Below are positions 25,004 through 33,405 of a DNA stretch of 38,451 nt, one piece after another (position 1 is the stretch's first letter; each line of letters begins with the position of its first letter). A program made the position numbers and the translations under genes. This stretch comes from Planctomycetota bacterium (GTDB lineage: Bacteria; Planctomycetota; B15-G4; JADJEK01). The notes below the pieces were generated by a model. That model was given only the letters and a program-made list of their open reading frames with translations. It made no database searches and was not told where the DNA came from. The DNA is taken from contig JACQZJ010000013.1 in the NCBI GenBank assembly GCA_016213895.1, positions 1 through 38,451 of the forward strand. Direction: 5' to 3'.

Positions 25004-25563
25004 ACCGACTGGTGCGACGCCGAGGTCGCGCAGACGGACGAGGCGTTCTTCATCGAGTATCCGAGGTACGACGGCTCGGCGCGCAGCGCGTCGACCGGAA
25101 CGTCCCCCCACGGACCGTGCCACGCTTCGAACTCGTCGAACACGAGCCGTCCCTCGAGGTTCCAGAGGCGGGCCTTGTGGAACACGCCGAGGAGGATTAC
25201 GCGGGGGGCGGCGATGCGCTCCGTCAGGCGCAGGTAGAGCCGGCCGGCGCAGAGGTGATCGTCATGGGGACAGATGCCGCCAATGAAGTTGCTCTCCGGC
25301 GTCATGCCGAGACGTTCATCCTGCTCCGCCAGCGCCGGGCTCTCTTCCGCCATGAGGCAGCCGAGCACGTCCTCCGCTTGTGCTTGAGTCACGACGAAAC
25401 CCACGGCGTCAAGCTGGCCGCGAAGGCGATCGCCGTCCGACGGGAGCCGAAGCCGCGCGCCGATCTCCGCGCGCGAGGGCGGGCCAGCGTCCTGGGCTGT
25501 GAGCGGAAACCAGGGCAGCAGAAGCAGCGTGGCACAGACGGCGGTGCGGATCGTCGCTGGCAT
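25000..25563 (-). pseudogene. 3'-truncated Memo-like (AmmeMemoRadiSam system protein B) gene
   Basis: 187 residues with an intact start (GGAAGG before ATG), a signal peptide (ATLLLLPWFPLTAQ) and the N-terminal half of a Memo domain: GGICPHDDHLCAG with His100 and PRVILLGVFHKA with His129 correspond to two of the three metal-site residues of human MEMO1 (His49, His81). The half that would carry the third residue (Cys244) is missing: the frame stops where it meets the convergent metallo-beta-lactamase gene. Family members are about 270-300 residues. Truncation by rearrangement is the simplest reading. A secreted Memo protein is itself uncommon. Confidence 0.7.
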
Positions 25564-25742
25564 GTCGTCCGACCTTCCAGGGGCGCGACCGGGTGGAGAC
25601 TCCGAGCGGCCGGCGCGGGCCCGGCCGCGGGCAGGCCGGAGGCCCGTCGCGCCTCGCTGCCCGTCCGCGAAGCTGCCGGTGGACGGCGAACGTCTTTCCG
25701 GTTACATTCGTCTCTGCAAGGTAAACGGAGACCCGCAACTTC

Positions 25743-26630
25743 ATGAGGAACTGGATCGTGAACCGACTACTCTGGAAAACCTTCCTCGCGGCCGCGCTGG
25801 CCGCGCCGCTTGCGAGCGCCGGACAGACCTGGACGTTCGACGTGACCACCACGGGGCAGGACGTGACGTGGACCTCCCCGACCGCGGTGGATCCCGCGGC
25901 TTCCGTGTACGCCATCAAGTACCTGATCACCAAGGTCACGGTGGACGTCACCTGGATGGGCATCCCGTTCAACAACATCGACGTGACGAATCAGGTTCCC
26001 CCCGAGTATGTCGCCGCGACGGTCGAGGTGAACGGTCCGGCGCCGGTGGCTGCGATGAATCAGCCGATCGTGGTTCCCCCGCCGCCCGATCCGCCGGCGC
26101 TCTCCGCCATACTCTCCTTTGGGCTCAACGCCGGCGGCTACGGCTACGCCAGCGCCACCAACGTCGTTCTCGGCACGCTCGTCATCGACCTTGGGGGCAT
26201 CTTCGGCACGCAGACCGTGACCCTGAAGAAGGTGCGTATCGTCGGCCAGCTCACCATCCACCCGGCCTGGTACGACCTCGGCTACGCCATGGCAGGGAGC
26301 ATGGGGGTACCGTCGTTCGTGGGCTCGGGGGCGCTGGCCGCCAGCGATCCTCTGACCCTGACCCTCTCGAACGCCGCCCCGCTGGCTCCGACCCTGTTCG
26401 TGGTGGGACTGGCGCAGATCAACGTCCCGTTCCAGGGCGGCGTCATGGTGCCGTCGCTGAACGTCATCCTCTACGTGGCGACCGACGCGACTGGCGGCTT
26501 CGTTCTCCCGGCCACCTGGCCGAGCGGCATCCCGGCCAACACGTCGATCTACATGCAGTGCTGGATCCTGAACCCCGCTGGCACAGCCGTCGACGGCGCG
26601 TCCAACGGGTTGCGCGCCGTCGCCCAGTGA
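25743..26630 (+). CDS. Secreted protein of unknown function
   Basis: 295 aa with an N-terminal signal peptide (TFLAAALAAPLASA). No catalytic motif is seen. A Pro-rich linker (IVVPPPPDPP) splits an N-terminal beta-rich part from a Gly-rich middle. The last 95 residues (SDPLTLTLSNAAP, FVVGLAQINVPFQGGVMVP, ATWPSGIPANTSIYMQCWILNPAG, SNGLRAV) resemble a C-terminal beta-sandwich often seen on extracellular proteins of Planctomycetota; this is from memory and inference. The start at 25743 has a weak GGAG upstream. It stands alone between the Memo remnant and the repeat-containing intergenic region. Confidence 0.75.
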   Translation: MRNWIVNRLLWKTFLAAALAAPLASAGQTWTFDVTTTGQDVTWTSPTAVDPAASVYAIKYLITKVTVDVTWMGIPFNNIDVTNQVPPEYVAATVEVNGPAPVAAMNQPIVVPPPPDPPALSAILSFGLNAGGYGYASATNVVLGTLVIDLGGIFGTQTVTLKKVRIVGQLTIHPAWYDLGYAMAGSMGVPSFVGSGALAASDPLTLTLSNAAPLAPTLFVVGLAQINVPFQGGVMVPSLNVILYVATDATGGFVLPATWPSGIPANTSIYMQCWILNPAGTAVDGASNGLRAVAQ

Positions 26631-26890
26631 CACGGGCTTGACGTCGGCGCGGCAATGGCGGCGTGCGCGGCCTCCCCGCGTGCGCCACTGCCGGCGTCGG
26701 GACCGAGTCCTCCCGGACAGGGTGATCCGGTGTTCGTCGTCAGGAGAGCGCCACGCCGCGGCAGAGATGACTCAACGGGTTTCCGGCCTTCCATGCCGCC
26801 GCACGGCGAGGGGCGCATCGCGGCGGCGCTGCAGCCAAACCCGGCTGTTGGCATCGATCCGAGGCTCACGCCGCCGCCGAGGGCGGCGTC
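26631..26890. repeat. Intergenic region holding an orphan copy of the ECF-sigma gene 5' end
   Basis: On the minus strand 26721-26830 matches 31853-31965, the start codon region and upstream DNA of the ECF-sigma gene: shared blocks include GACGACGAACACCGGATCA (codons 2-7 of the sigma gene) and GTTGARTCATCTCTGCCG upstream. In this copy the start codon is CTG and no coding sequence follows. It is a broken duplicate of a promoter/start region. The rest of the interval has no gene. Confidence 0.65.
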
Positions 26891-27679
26891 GTGAGACGCC
26901 TGCTGCCGATCCTGCTCGCCGTGCTCCCGCCGGCCGGCTGCCGCACGGACGCCGCGGCTGTGCCGCCCGCGCCGCCAGCCGCATTCCGGCAGGACGCTTC
27001 TGCGCCGCCGCCGGCGCCCACTCTGCTGCCGGTGGTCTGCGAGTTCGGACGGTCGGCCGCCGGCGCGCCGCTCCAGGCGAGGATGTTCGGGCAGCCCGCG
27101 TCGAGTCCGGCGGTGTTTTTCCTGGCCTCGATCCACGGCGACGAGCCGGCCGGAACGCCGCTCCTCGAGCGGCTCTCCGACCACTTGTCCCGTCATCCCG
27201 AGGTCGTGGGGCAGCGCTGCATCGTGCTGGTTCCCGTCGCCAATCCTGACGGCCTGGCGCGGGGCACCCGCGCCAACCGGAACGGCGTCGACCTGAACCG
27301 AAACTTCCCCGCGCCCAACTTCAGGCCAAGCCGAACGCACGGCGGCTCTCCTCTGTGCGAGCCGGAATCCCAGGCGCTCTTCTCGCTGATCCGGGCCATC
27401 GACCCCGGCCGGGTCGTCAGCATCCACATGGCTGCGGCGCGGATCGACTTCGACGGGCCGGCCGCGGAACTGGCCGAGAGCATGGGGCAGGCCTCGGGGC
27501 TGCCGGTGAAGAGAATGGGCGCCCGGCCGGGCTCGCTCGGCTCCTACGTCGGGGTGCAGCTGGGCGTCCCCATCGTCACGGTGGAACTACGCCCTTCCGA
27601 TCGCGAGAGCCCGCCGGAGGCCTTGTGGCTGCGGTACGGCGACATGCTCCTCACGGCGGTGACGTGGCCCGGGCCTTGA
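26891..27679 (+). CDS. M14-family zinc peptidase (MpaA-like), lipoprotein
   Basis: 262 aa. The N-terminus ends in a lipobox-like PPAGC (Cys17), then a Pro/Ala-rich linker. The catalytic domain has zinc ligands H82 and E85 in SIHGDEP and H179 in VVSIHMAA, substrate-binding N-R in NGVDLNRNFP, and the likely general base E232 in VTVELRP. The short form and the NPDGLARGTRANRNGVD segment resemble murein tripeptide amidase MpaA and related gamma-D-Glu-Dap peptidases, so cell-wall peptide cleavage is possible. GTG start at 26891. A broken second copy of residues about 124-192 is at 34335-34540. Confidence 0.85.
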   Translation: MRRLLPILLAVLPPAGCRTDAAAVPPAPPAAFRQDASAPPPAPTLLPVVCEFGRSAAGAPLQARMFGQPASSPAVFFLASIHGDEPAGTPLLERLSDHLSRHPEVVGQRCIVLVPVANPDGLARGTRANRNGVDLNRNFPAPNFRPSRTHGGSPLCEPESQALFSLIRAIDPGRVVSIHMAAARIDFDGPAAELAESMGQASGLPVKRMGARPGSLGSYVGVQLGVPIVTVELRPSDRESPPEALWLRYGDMLLTAVTWPGP

Positions 27680-27812
27680 ACCGAGCCGGGGTCCGGCCCC
27701 GACCGGCCAGGGTCGCCGAAGGCGTTCGCTGCAGAATGAGCCCGAACGCGCTGATCAGCCGGACCGCGGCCGAATCCCTCCCTCCGTCCCGCGCTCGAGC
27801 CTCCGATCGCCC

Positions 27813-29807
27813 TCAACCGTCCTTCTCGTAGCCGCGATACGGCTGCTTCAAGAAGCGCCCGGCCAGCTCCTTCTGGTACTTCAGATTGGAGGCGTCCGGC
27901 AGGGCCACGACCTTCTCGTAGTGGTCCTCGGCAGCCGATCGCCTCCCCTTCAGGTCCGCGATGTTGCCGAGCCTGAGGTGGATCCAGCCCTGCCAGAAGG
28001 GCCCCGAGTCCCCCATGCCGATGGCGCGCTCGAGCTCCTCCTCGGCCTCGTCCAGCCGTCCGAGGCGGAACAGGCACCTCCCCTTGCCGGCAATGCACTC
28101 GCTCTTCTTGCCGCCGCCGAGCTCGATCAACCGGTCGAGGTCCTCGATCGTTCGTTCGAGGATGCTCCGGTCCGCCATCTTCGGGTTGTTGACCACGTCG
28201 AACGCCCGCTTCGCCAGGGCGTCGAGGTCCACGTCCGGATTGCCGCGGCCGAGCACCAGGAGACGGTCGGGATCGACCTCGATCCTCTCCGGCTCGAACG
28301 GGCAGGTGAGCTTGAAGGGGGTCTTCTCCTGCTTCACCTGCACCACCAGATCGACCGACTTCTCCTCGCAGGCCGCCCGCAGGGTCACGCTCATGCGGAA
28401 CGGCTTCTTCGTCCCTTCCTGAACCAGCGTGCCCCTGATGGAGAAGGACGAGCCGGCCTTCTTCACCTCGTGCTCCTCCCTGAGGGACGGGATCTCCGGC
28501 CCGCCCCACTGCTCGAAGACCCACTTGTGCCCCGATCCGCCGAGTGCGTCGCAGAGGGTCCGGTAGTCGACGACCTGGCCGCGGTGGCGCTCGCAGAACG
28601 CGGCGAGCGCCGCGTCGAACGCCTTGCGCCCCATCTCCCGCTCGAGCGCGACAAGGACCATCGCCCCCTTGTCGTAGGCGTGCGCCGTGTAGACCGCCGG
28701 ATCGAGCGGCCCGCCCCAGCCCTGGATGTCGTCCAGGGCCACCGCTCCCTTGGCGGCCACCGTCTCGAGCACGTTTCTGCAAAACCCCTCCCGCTCCGCC
28801 CGCGCCTTCTCCTCGCCGCCGAACCGCTCGATGTAGCGGTTGGTGGAGTAGGTGGCCAGCATCTCATTGGCGAAGTTCGAGAACCCCACCTCTCGGCCCC
28901 ACCAGGTGTGGGCGACCTCGTGGGCCACCAGCGACTCGGCCCAGGCCGCGCCGCCGCCCGCCGCGAAGGCGCCGGTGCCGATCAGGGCGTAGCCGGTCAT
29001 GCCGTACCCGCTCCCCTCGCCGAAGGCGGCCGGCATCTCCACCAGGGAGAACCGCTTCTCGCTCATCGGCCCGAAGAGGCCCTGGTAGAGCTCGATCGCC
29101 CGGGCCGCGAACTCGAGGAGCTGCCGTCCTCCCTCCTCGTGACCGGCGAAGACGAGGGCGTCGAGGGCGGTGCTCCCCTCGACCCTGCGCTCGACGCTGA
29201 CGTAGTCGCCGGCCGCGAGCCCGATGGCGCGGCAGGGCTTCTCCAGCACGAACCGCCACGCGGCGCGGTCTCCGGTCTCCGCCTTCTCCACCAGCTCGCC
29301 TTCCGTGCGCACCTGCCAGTCCTTGCGCACGTCGAGGGTCGTCTGATACAGCGCCAGGTCCTCGCGGACGCGGGGGTACCACGCGTACTGCGACCGGATG
29401 TAGGCGTGCTCTTTGGACACGGTCGTCCGGATGAACTGGTTGCGCTGGTTGTTGTACGGCCGGCCCTCGAGCTGGAAGACGACCTCGAACTCGCCCCGGG
29501 GAGCGCCCGCCTTGGCGAGGTCGAGGAGGAGGTTCCACCCGTCGCGCTCGAATGGCACGTCCGCCTCGCCGATCTTGCAGGAGCGGATCTCCATGCAGTC
29601 GGCCAGCTCCATCGCCAGCTCCCGGGCGGGCCGCGTCGCGGCCGCGCGGACCGACACGGTTTCGGTGATGGACTCGGCGCCGATCACGGCGTGGATCTCG
29701 TAGGAGAGCACGTCGACGTCCGAAGCGGCCCAGGCCGCCGCGGGAAGAGCGCCGCGAAGAAGCGCGCCGGACACGAGCAGAGTGAAGAGTCCGCTCCTGG
29801 TCATCAT
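27813..29807 (-). CDS. M1-family (gluzincin) metallopeptidase with C-terminal TPR, secreted
   Basis: 664 aa with a signal peptide (about 28 residues). An N-terminal beta domain (30-200) precedes the zinc site HEVAHTWW (H296, E297, H300); the third ligand is probably E315 in NEMLATY. The spacing HEXXH-x14-E is shorter than the x18 of aminopeptidase N. The exopeptidase GAMEN-like motif is not obvious; the matching region reads GEGSGYGMTGYALIG. TPR-like helices occur at about 575-650 (GRCLFRLGRLDEAEEELERA). Good GGAGG before an ATGATG start. It lies 23 bases after the ECF-sigma fusion gene and is probably co-transcribed. Role: extracytoplasmic peptide or protein cleavage; whether it processes the sigma fusion is speculation. 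Confidence 0.83.
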   Translation of the reverse strand: MMTRSGLFTLLVSGALLRGALPAAAWAASDVDVLSYEIHAVIGAESITETVSVRAAATRPARELAMELADCMEIRSCKIGEADVPFERDGWNLLLDLAKAGAPRGEFEVVFQLEGRPYNNQRNQFIRTTVSKEHAYIRSQYAWYPRVREDLALYQTTLDVRKDWQVRTEGELVEKAETGDRAAWRFVLEKPCRAIGLAAGDYVSVERRVEGSTALDALVFAGHEEGGRQLLEFAARAIELYQGLFGPMSEKRFSLVEMPAAFGEGSGYGMTGYALIGTGAFAAGGGAAWAESLVAHEVAHTWWGREVGFSNFANEMLATYSTNRYIERFGGEEKARAEREGFCRNVLETVAAKGAVALDDIQGWGGPLDPAVYTAHAYDKGAMVLVALEREMGRKAFDAALAAFCERHRGQVVDYRTLCDALGGSGHKWVFEQWGGPEIPSLREEHEVKKAGSSFSIRGTLVQEGTKKPFRMSVTLRAACEEKSVDLVVQVKQEKTPFKLTCPFEPERIEVDPDRLLVLGRGNPDVDLDALAKRAFDVVNNPKMADRSILERTIEDLDRLIELGGGKKSECIAGKGRCLFRLGRLDEAEEELERAIGMGDSGPFWQGWIHLRLGNIADLKGRRSAAEDHYEKVVALPDASNLKYQKELAGRFLKQPYRGYEKDG

Positions 29808-29830
29808 TCTCGTTCCTCCGTTGATCCGTC

Positions 29831-31876
29831 CTACGGCGAGGACAGCGTCAGCGTGGTTGTCTCGTCCGGCCGGATGTCGAAAAGCCGGGAGTACTCCTGT
29901 CCATTGACGCTGAACCGGATCACATAGCTTCCCGGAGCAAGCAGGCCGACGTGCCGGTACCTCCCGCCCGGTTTCAAGAGGAGCTCATCGGGGAACAAGA
30001 ACTTCCACGTGCCGACCTGCTCGAACGAGTGCTCCGACCGGTCCGCCGGCGAGGCCAGGGTGGAACGGAGATCGCTGACGTTCAACTCGCGACTGCCCGG
30101 GTCGACCTCGACGACCAGCGACCCTCCGACCTGCAGGACGATCCGCTGCCGCAGTGCGCCTTCCACGGGCATGACCACGTCGACCAGAGCGGGCACGAGC
30201 CTTCGGTCGCTCACTGAATGGACGGTGATCTTCGTCGGCCCGGGTTCGAGGTTCGTCGCGCGGAACATCCCGTCCACGACGGCGTCCCCTCCCTTGTCCA
30301 GCACGGTCCGCCCGTCCATGCCCGGCGGCGTGTCCGCGAGGATCACCCCGAGCTTCAGGATGGCTTCGGCAACCGCGCGCCCCTCCTCGTCCACCACCTC
30401 CAGGATCAGCTCGTTGGCGTAGTCGCGGGGGGTGAGGGGAATGGAGAGCGAGCGCACCCCCTGGGCCGCGGTCACGACGATGCCTGGGAGAACGACCGTG
30501 TGGATTCTCTTCCCCCACACCACGATGGTGACGGGCTCACCCGGGCGAATCCGCGCCCGGAAGGAGCAGGGGAAGCCCCCGCCATAGGAGCACCCTTCAC
30601 CGGCCCGTCCACTGTAGAGATGGAAGTCGCCACGGAAGCGCCTTTGGTCGTCTACCTCCGACTCGAGCCCGGGCGGGACCTCGAAGGTGATGTCGAGGAA
30701 GGCGCCGTCCAGGGCCAGCCGCACGTCCCGGGCCGGCGTAGTCACGCGCGCGACCGCCCGTCGGTCGCGATCGATGGTCCCGATTTGGCCGTATTCTTCC
30801 TCGACGACGTAGAGGTCGTACTCCGCTCCACCGGAAAGACCGAATAGGCCGAAGCGACCGTCCTCCTGGGCAAAGCCCTCCGCCCCGTCCGGGGGACTCG
30901 GAACTCCGCGTCTCTGGACCTCCCACAGTGGAGGCTGCTCGGCTTCGGGTGCTGGCCGGAGAGCGATTACGATCGCGCCCGGAGCGGGATGCCCCGCCGT
31001 GTCGACGACCATTCCCGTGATCCAGGAGCCCACGAGCTCGGCCACCTCCGGCGGGAGCGCGGCCGCAGGCCCGACCTCTTCACGGACCGCTTCCCGGTCG
31101 GCGGCATCCCGATCGGTCGCGGCCGAGTCGGACGGACCAGGGGCGGACGGACTCAAGGCGTCCGGCGCCTCCACCTCCGGGCCGCCCGCGACGGCAGATG
31201 GCGCCCGGGACTCCTCTGGCCGGTCGTAGACGACCCCGAGATAGAAGCCGACCGCCAGCAGCGCGGCAACGGCGATGAGGACCTTGAGGGTCGCCAGAGC
31301 GGCGCTCGCGGCCGCAGCGGCCTCCGGTGCCGGCCCCGCCAGGGGCGCGAGCACGCAGAGCAGCAGCGCGCGCGAGTCGCGGTACTCGCCGTCCAGCCTC
31401 CGCCGTAGCTGCTCGAGGCCGCGCCGGAACTGCGTGCGGACCGTGGGCTCCGGAACGTCGCGCTCCGCGGCGATCTCGCCGGGGCTCAGCTCGTCGAGGA
31501 AGCGCCGCGTGATCACCTCGCGGTACGGCTCATCGAGCGCTCTCAGCGCCGCGACGAGCCGGGTCAAGACCTCGAGACGCACGACGGCGTCCACCGTCGA
31601 GTCGACCCTCTCCGGCCGCGCCGCGGCCTGCTCGCGCCGCGTCCGGCCGGTCTCCTCCCGGACCTTGCGCAGCGACAGGTGGCGCACCACGCCCCTCAGC
31701 CAGCCCGCCGGAGACCGGAGCCTGGCGGGCGTGCTTTGCAGCGCGAGCAGCCAGGCCTGCTGCACCACGTCATCCGCGTGGCTCGCGTCGTACAGGAGCG
31801 CCCGCGCCAGGCGGTGCAGGTCAGAGCTCCTCTTCAGGAGATCGTCGAGGTCGAGTGATCCGGTGTTCGTCGTCAT
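29831..31876 (-). CDS. ECF sigma factor fused to a transmembrane helix and extracytoplasmic domains
   Basis: 681 aa. Residues 12-75 form sigma region 2 (LARALLYDASHADDVVQQAWLLAL) and 103-160 region 4 (LDEPYREVITRRFLDELSPGEIAAERDVPEPTVRTQFRRG). A hydrophobic stretch at 195-217 (ATLKVLIAVAALLAVGFYLGVV) is a single membrane helix. A Pro/Ser/Ala linker (218-285) leads to about 400 residues rich in beta-strands with carboxypeptidase-regulatory-like/Ig-like repeats (ITGMVVDTAGHPAPGAIVIAL; ELILEVVDEEGRAVAEA). The design puts sigma domain, anchor and external sensor on one chain, replacing a separate anti-sigma factor. The M1 peptidase gene follows 23 bases later. Such fusions are known mainly from Planctomycetota-type genomes (from memory). 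How the sigma domain is released is unknown. Confidence 0.88.
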   Translation of the reverse strand: MTTNTGSLDLDDLLKRSSDLHRLARALLYDASHADDVVQQAWLLALQSTPARLRSPAGWLRGVVRHLSLRKVREETGRTRREQAAARPERVDSTVDAVVRLEVLTRLVAALRALDEPYREVITRRFLDELSPGEIAAERDVPEPTVRTQFRRGLEQLRRRLDGEYRDSRALLLCVLAPLAGPAPEAAAAASAALATLKVLIAVAALLAVGFYLGVVYDRPEESRAPSAVAGGPEVEAPDALSPSAPGPSDSAATDRDAADREAVREEVGPAAALPPEVAELVGSWITGMVVDTAGHPAPGAIVIALRPAPEAEQPPLWEVQRRGVPSPPDGAEGFAQEDGRFGLFGLSGGAEYDLYVVEEEYGQIGTIDRDRRAVARVTTPARDVRLALDGAFLDITFEVPPGLESEVDDQRRFRGDFHLYSGRAGEGCSYGGGFPCSFRARIRPGEPVTIVVWGKRIHTVVLPGIVVTAAQGVRSLSIPLTPRDYANELILEVVDEEGRAVAEAILKLGVILADTPPGMDGRTVLDKGGDAVVDGMFRATNLEPGPTKITVHSVSDRRLVPALVDVVMPVEGALRQRIVLQVGGSLVVEVDPGSRELNVSDLRSTLASPADRSEHSFEQVGTWKFLFPDELLLKPGGRYRHVGLLAPGSYVIRFSVNGQEYSRLFDIRPDETTTLTLSSP

Positions 31877-32122
31877 TGCTCAACAGGGGAGTGCCACCCC
31901 ACGGCAGAGATGATTCAACGAATCTCCGGTATTCCACACTGCCGCGCAGCCAGGGGCAAAGAGCACTCTGCGTGCACCGAGACGCCGTGAGCATGCAGCC
32001 CCAGTACAGGTGCAGGCAGAGCAGGGCGTACGCGATCCCTGCCAGGAGCCGCGTCGTCCGCAGCACAGCGAGGGGCGCGAGCCGGAGCCCCCACGGAGAG
32101 GAACGCGGCCGCCGGATCCCGC
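31877..32122. promoter_or_regulatory. Upstream region of the ECF-sigma fusion gene
   Basis: No gene is seen. The part nearest the gene (to about 31965) is the intact version of the repeat found at 26721-26830, including GTTGAATCATCTCTGCCG on the minus strand, 40-60 bases before the start codon. Retention of this block in two copies suggests a promoter element, possibly one read by the sigma factor itself; this is inference. Confidence 0.4.
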
Positions 32123-32352
32123 TCGCCGCGCTTTGCGACGACGAGACGCGGATCATCCCCGGCCACGGGAGCGTGATGGGCAGGGCGGAGCTCCTGGACT
32201 ACGGCGGCGTGCTGCGCGCGTTCCGCGACGCGATGGCGGCCGGAAGGGACCTGGCGGCCTTTCGGGCGAGGCGGCCGACCGCTGCGCTCGACGCGCGCTG
32301 GGGGACGCTCCGCCTCTCGCCGGAGCGGTTCACCGAGGTGGTCTACCGCTCC
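32123..32352 (+). pseudogene. Fragment of the metallo-beta-lactamase-fold gene (C-terminal part)
   Basis: Encodes ALCDDETRIIPGHGSVM to RFTEVVYRS, a close copy of the last 80 residues of the intact gene at 24095-25003, with an internal 12-base deletion (IAAE lost before MAAGRDLAA). The N-terminal zinc motif is absent, and no start codon or ribosome-binding site precedes it. A remnant of a duplicated gene. Confidence 0.85.
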
Positions 32353-32353
32353 C

Positions 32354-32599
32354 ATGGGCAGCGCGCTCTACCGGCCTCTGGCCAGCCGCTTGCCCGAGAA
32401 CTGCCGCCGCGCTCACGCCAAGACGATCTACGACAACCTGCTCGACGTGGGCGGCAAGGTGGAGGTGGGCGACCGGCAGGTCGTGGTGACCTTGGACCAC
32501 AAGACGCACAACCCGATCCTCGTCGAAACCGGGTTCCTCGACCGGCCGACCCGAATGCCCTGGCTCTTCAACCGCGAGCGCATGCTTCGCTTGAGGTAG
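32354..32599 (+). pseudogene. C-terminal gene fragment, possibly of a transposase
   Basis: 81 codons directly abutting the metallo-beta-lactamase fragment: RPLASRLPENCRRAHAKTIYDNL, GGKVEVGDRQVVVTLDHK, THNPILVETGFLDRPTRMPWL. The short beta-hairpin text and its position at a rearrangement joint recall the tail of some DDE-type transposases, but the family is not recognised with certainty. The ATG at 32354 is probably chance. The interval 32600-32737 after it shows no gene. Confidence 0.35.
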
Positions 32600-32737
32600 G
32601 ATCGGGCCCCCGCCACGGCTCGGGCACGTCCGCCGTTAGCGGAACTCCGAACCGTGGAAATCCAGGCCAGGTGGAGTGGCGCTCCGCGCCGACCGCCGCG
32701 AAGTGCTCGCGTCGTGCCGTCCGTGTTGGTCAGGGTA

Positions 32738-32795
32738 TTGACGCTCGGGCGCCTCGGCGTCACAATTCATCGGCATGTAATCAACAAAGCCGAGG
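32738..32795 (+). promoter_or_regulatory. Promoter and inverted repeats of the abiE operon
   Basis: TTGACG (32738-32743), a 17-base spacer and CACAAT (32761-32766) form a plausible sigma70-type promoter 34 bases before the GTG start. Inverted repeats GACGC/GCGTC (32740-32744, 32756-32760) and CCTCGGC/GCCGAGG (32752-32758, 32789-32795) overlap it. AbiEi antitoxins are known to repress their own promoter by binding inverted repeats, so these are candidate operators. Confidence 0.45.
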
Positions 32796-32799
32796 AATC

Positions 32800-33405
32800 G
32801 TGACACCGACGCCCTCCACCGACCACGCGCTGCAGCTCCTGGAGAGCATGGGAATCGCCCGAACTCGCGATCTCGAGCGCGCCGGTATTTCCCGAACCCA
32901 GATCCGGCGCCTGCTCGAGCGCGGCCTGATCGAACGGGTCGGCCGGGGCCTCTACGGTCGCCCCAGCGCGCCCCTCACAGAGCGGCGGCACTTCGCCGAG
33001 GCGGCTCGTCGCGTGCCGGGCGGCGTCATCTGCCTGCTTTCGGCGCTGCGTTTCCATGGCCTTACGACACAGAGTCCTTTCGAGGTCTGGATGGCGATAG
33101 ACCGCAAGGCCTGGCGCCCCCGCTGCGAGCATCCGCCGTTGCGACTCGTGTACCTGTCAGGCCCGGCTTTGCGGGAAGGCGTCGAGGTGCACGACGCTGG
33201 AGGCGTAACCCTGCGCGTCTTCAGCGCAGCGAAGACCGTCGCCGACTGCTTCAAATTCCGCAACAAGATCGGCACGGACGTCGCGGTTGAGGCGCTGCGC
33301 GACTACTTGCGAGTCCACCCGAAGCACCTTGAGGCGGTCTGGCGCTTCGCCGCCGTGGACCGCGTCGCGCACGTGATCCGCCCCTACCTGGAAGCGATCG
33401 GATGA
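32800..33405 (+). CDS. abiEi: AbiEi-type antitoxin (type IV toxin-antitoxin)
   Basis: 201 aa. N-terminal winged-helix (about 1-60: ALQLLESMGIARTRDLERAGISRTQIRRLLERGLIERVGRGLY), the DNA-binding domain of AbiEi antitoxins; then the AbiEi C-terminal region with SALRFHGLTTQSPFEVWMAIDRKAW, GVTLRVFSAAKTVADCFKFRNKIG and DVAVEALRDYL. GTG start with GAGGA close by; an ATG at 32848 is an alternative. Its stop overlaps the toxin start by four bases (ATGA). Role: represses the operon and counteracts AbiEii; such pairs act in phage abortive infection and plasmid/element maintenance. Confidence 0.9.
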   Translation: MTPTPSTDHALQLLESMGIARTRDLERAGISRTQIRRLLERGLIERVGRGLYGRPSAPLTERRHFAEAARRVPGGVICLLSALRFHGLTTQSPFEVWMAIDRKAWRPRCEHPPLRLVYLSGPALREGVEVHDAGGVTLRVFSAAKTVADCFKFRNKIGTDVAVEALRDYLRVHPKHLEAVWRFAAVDRVAHVIRPYLEAIG

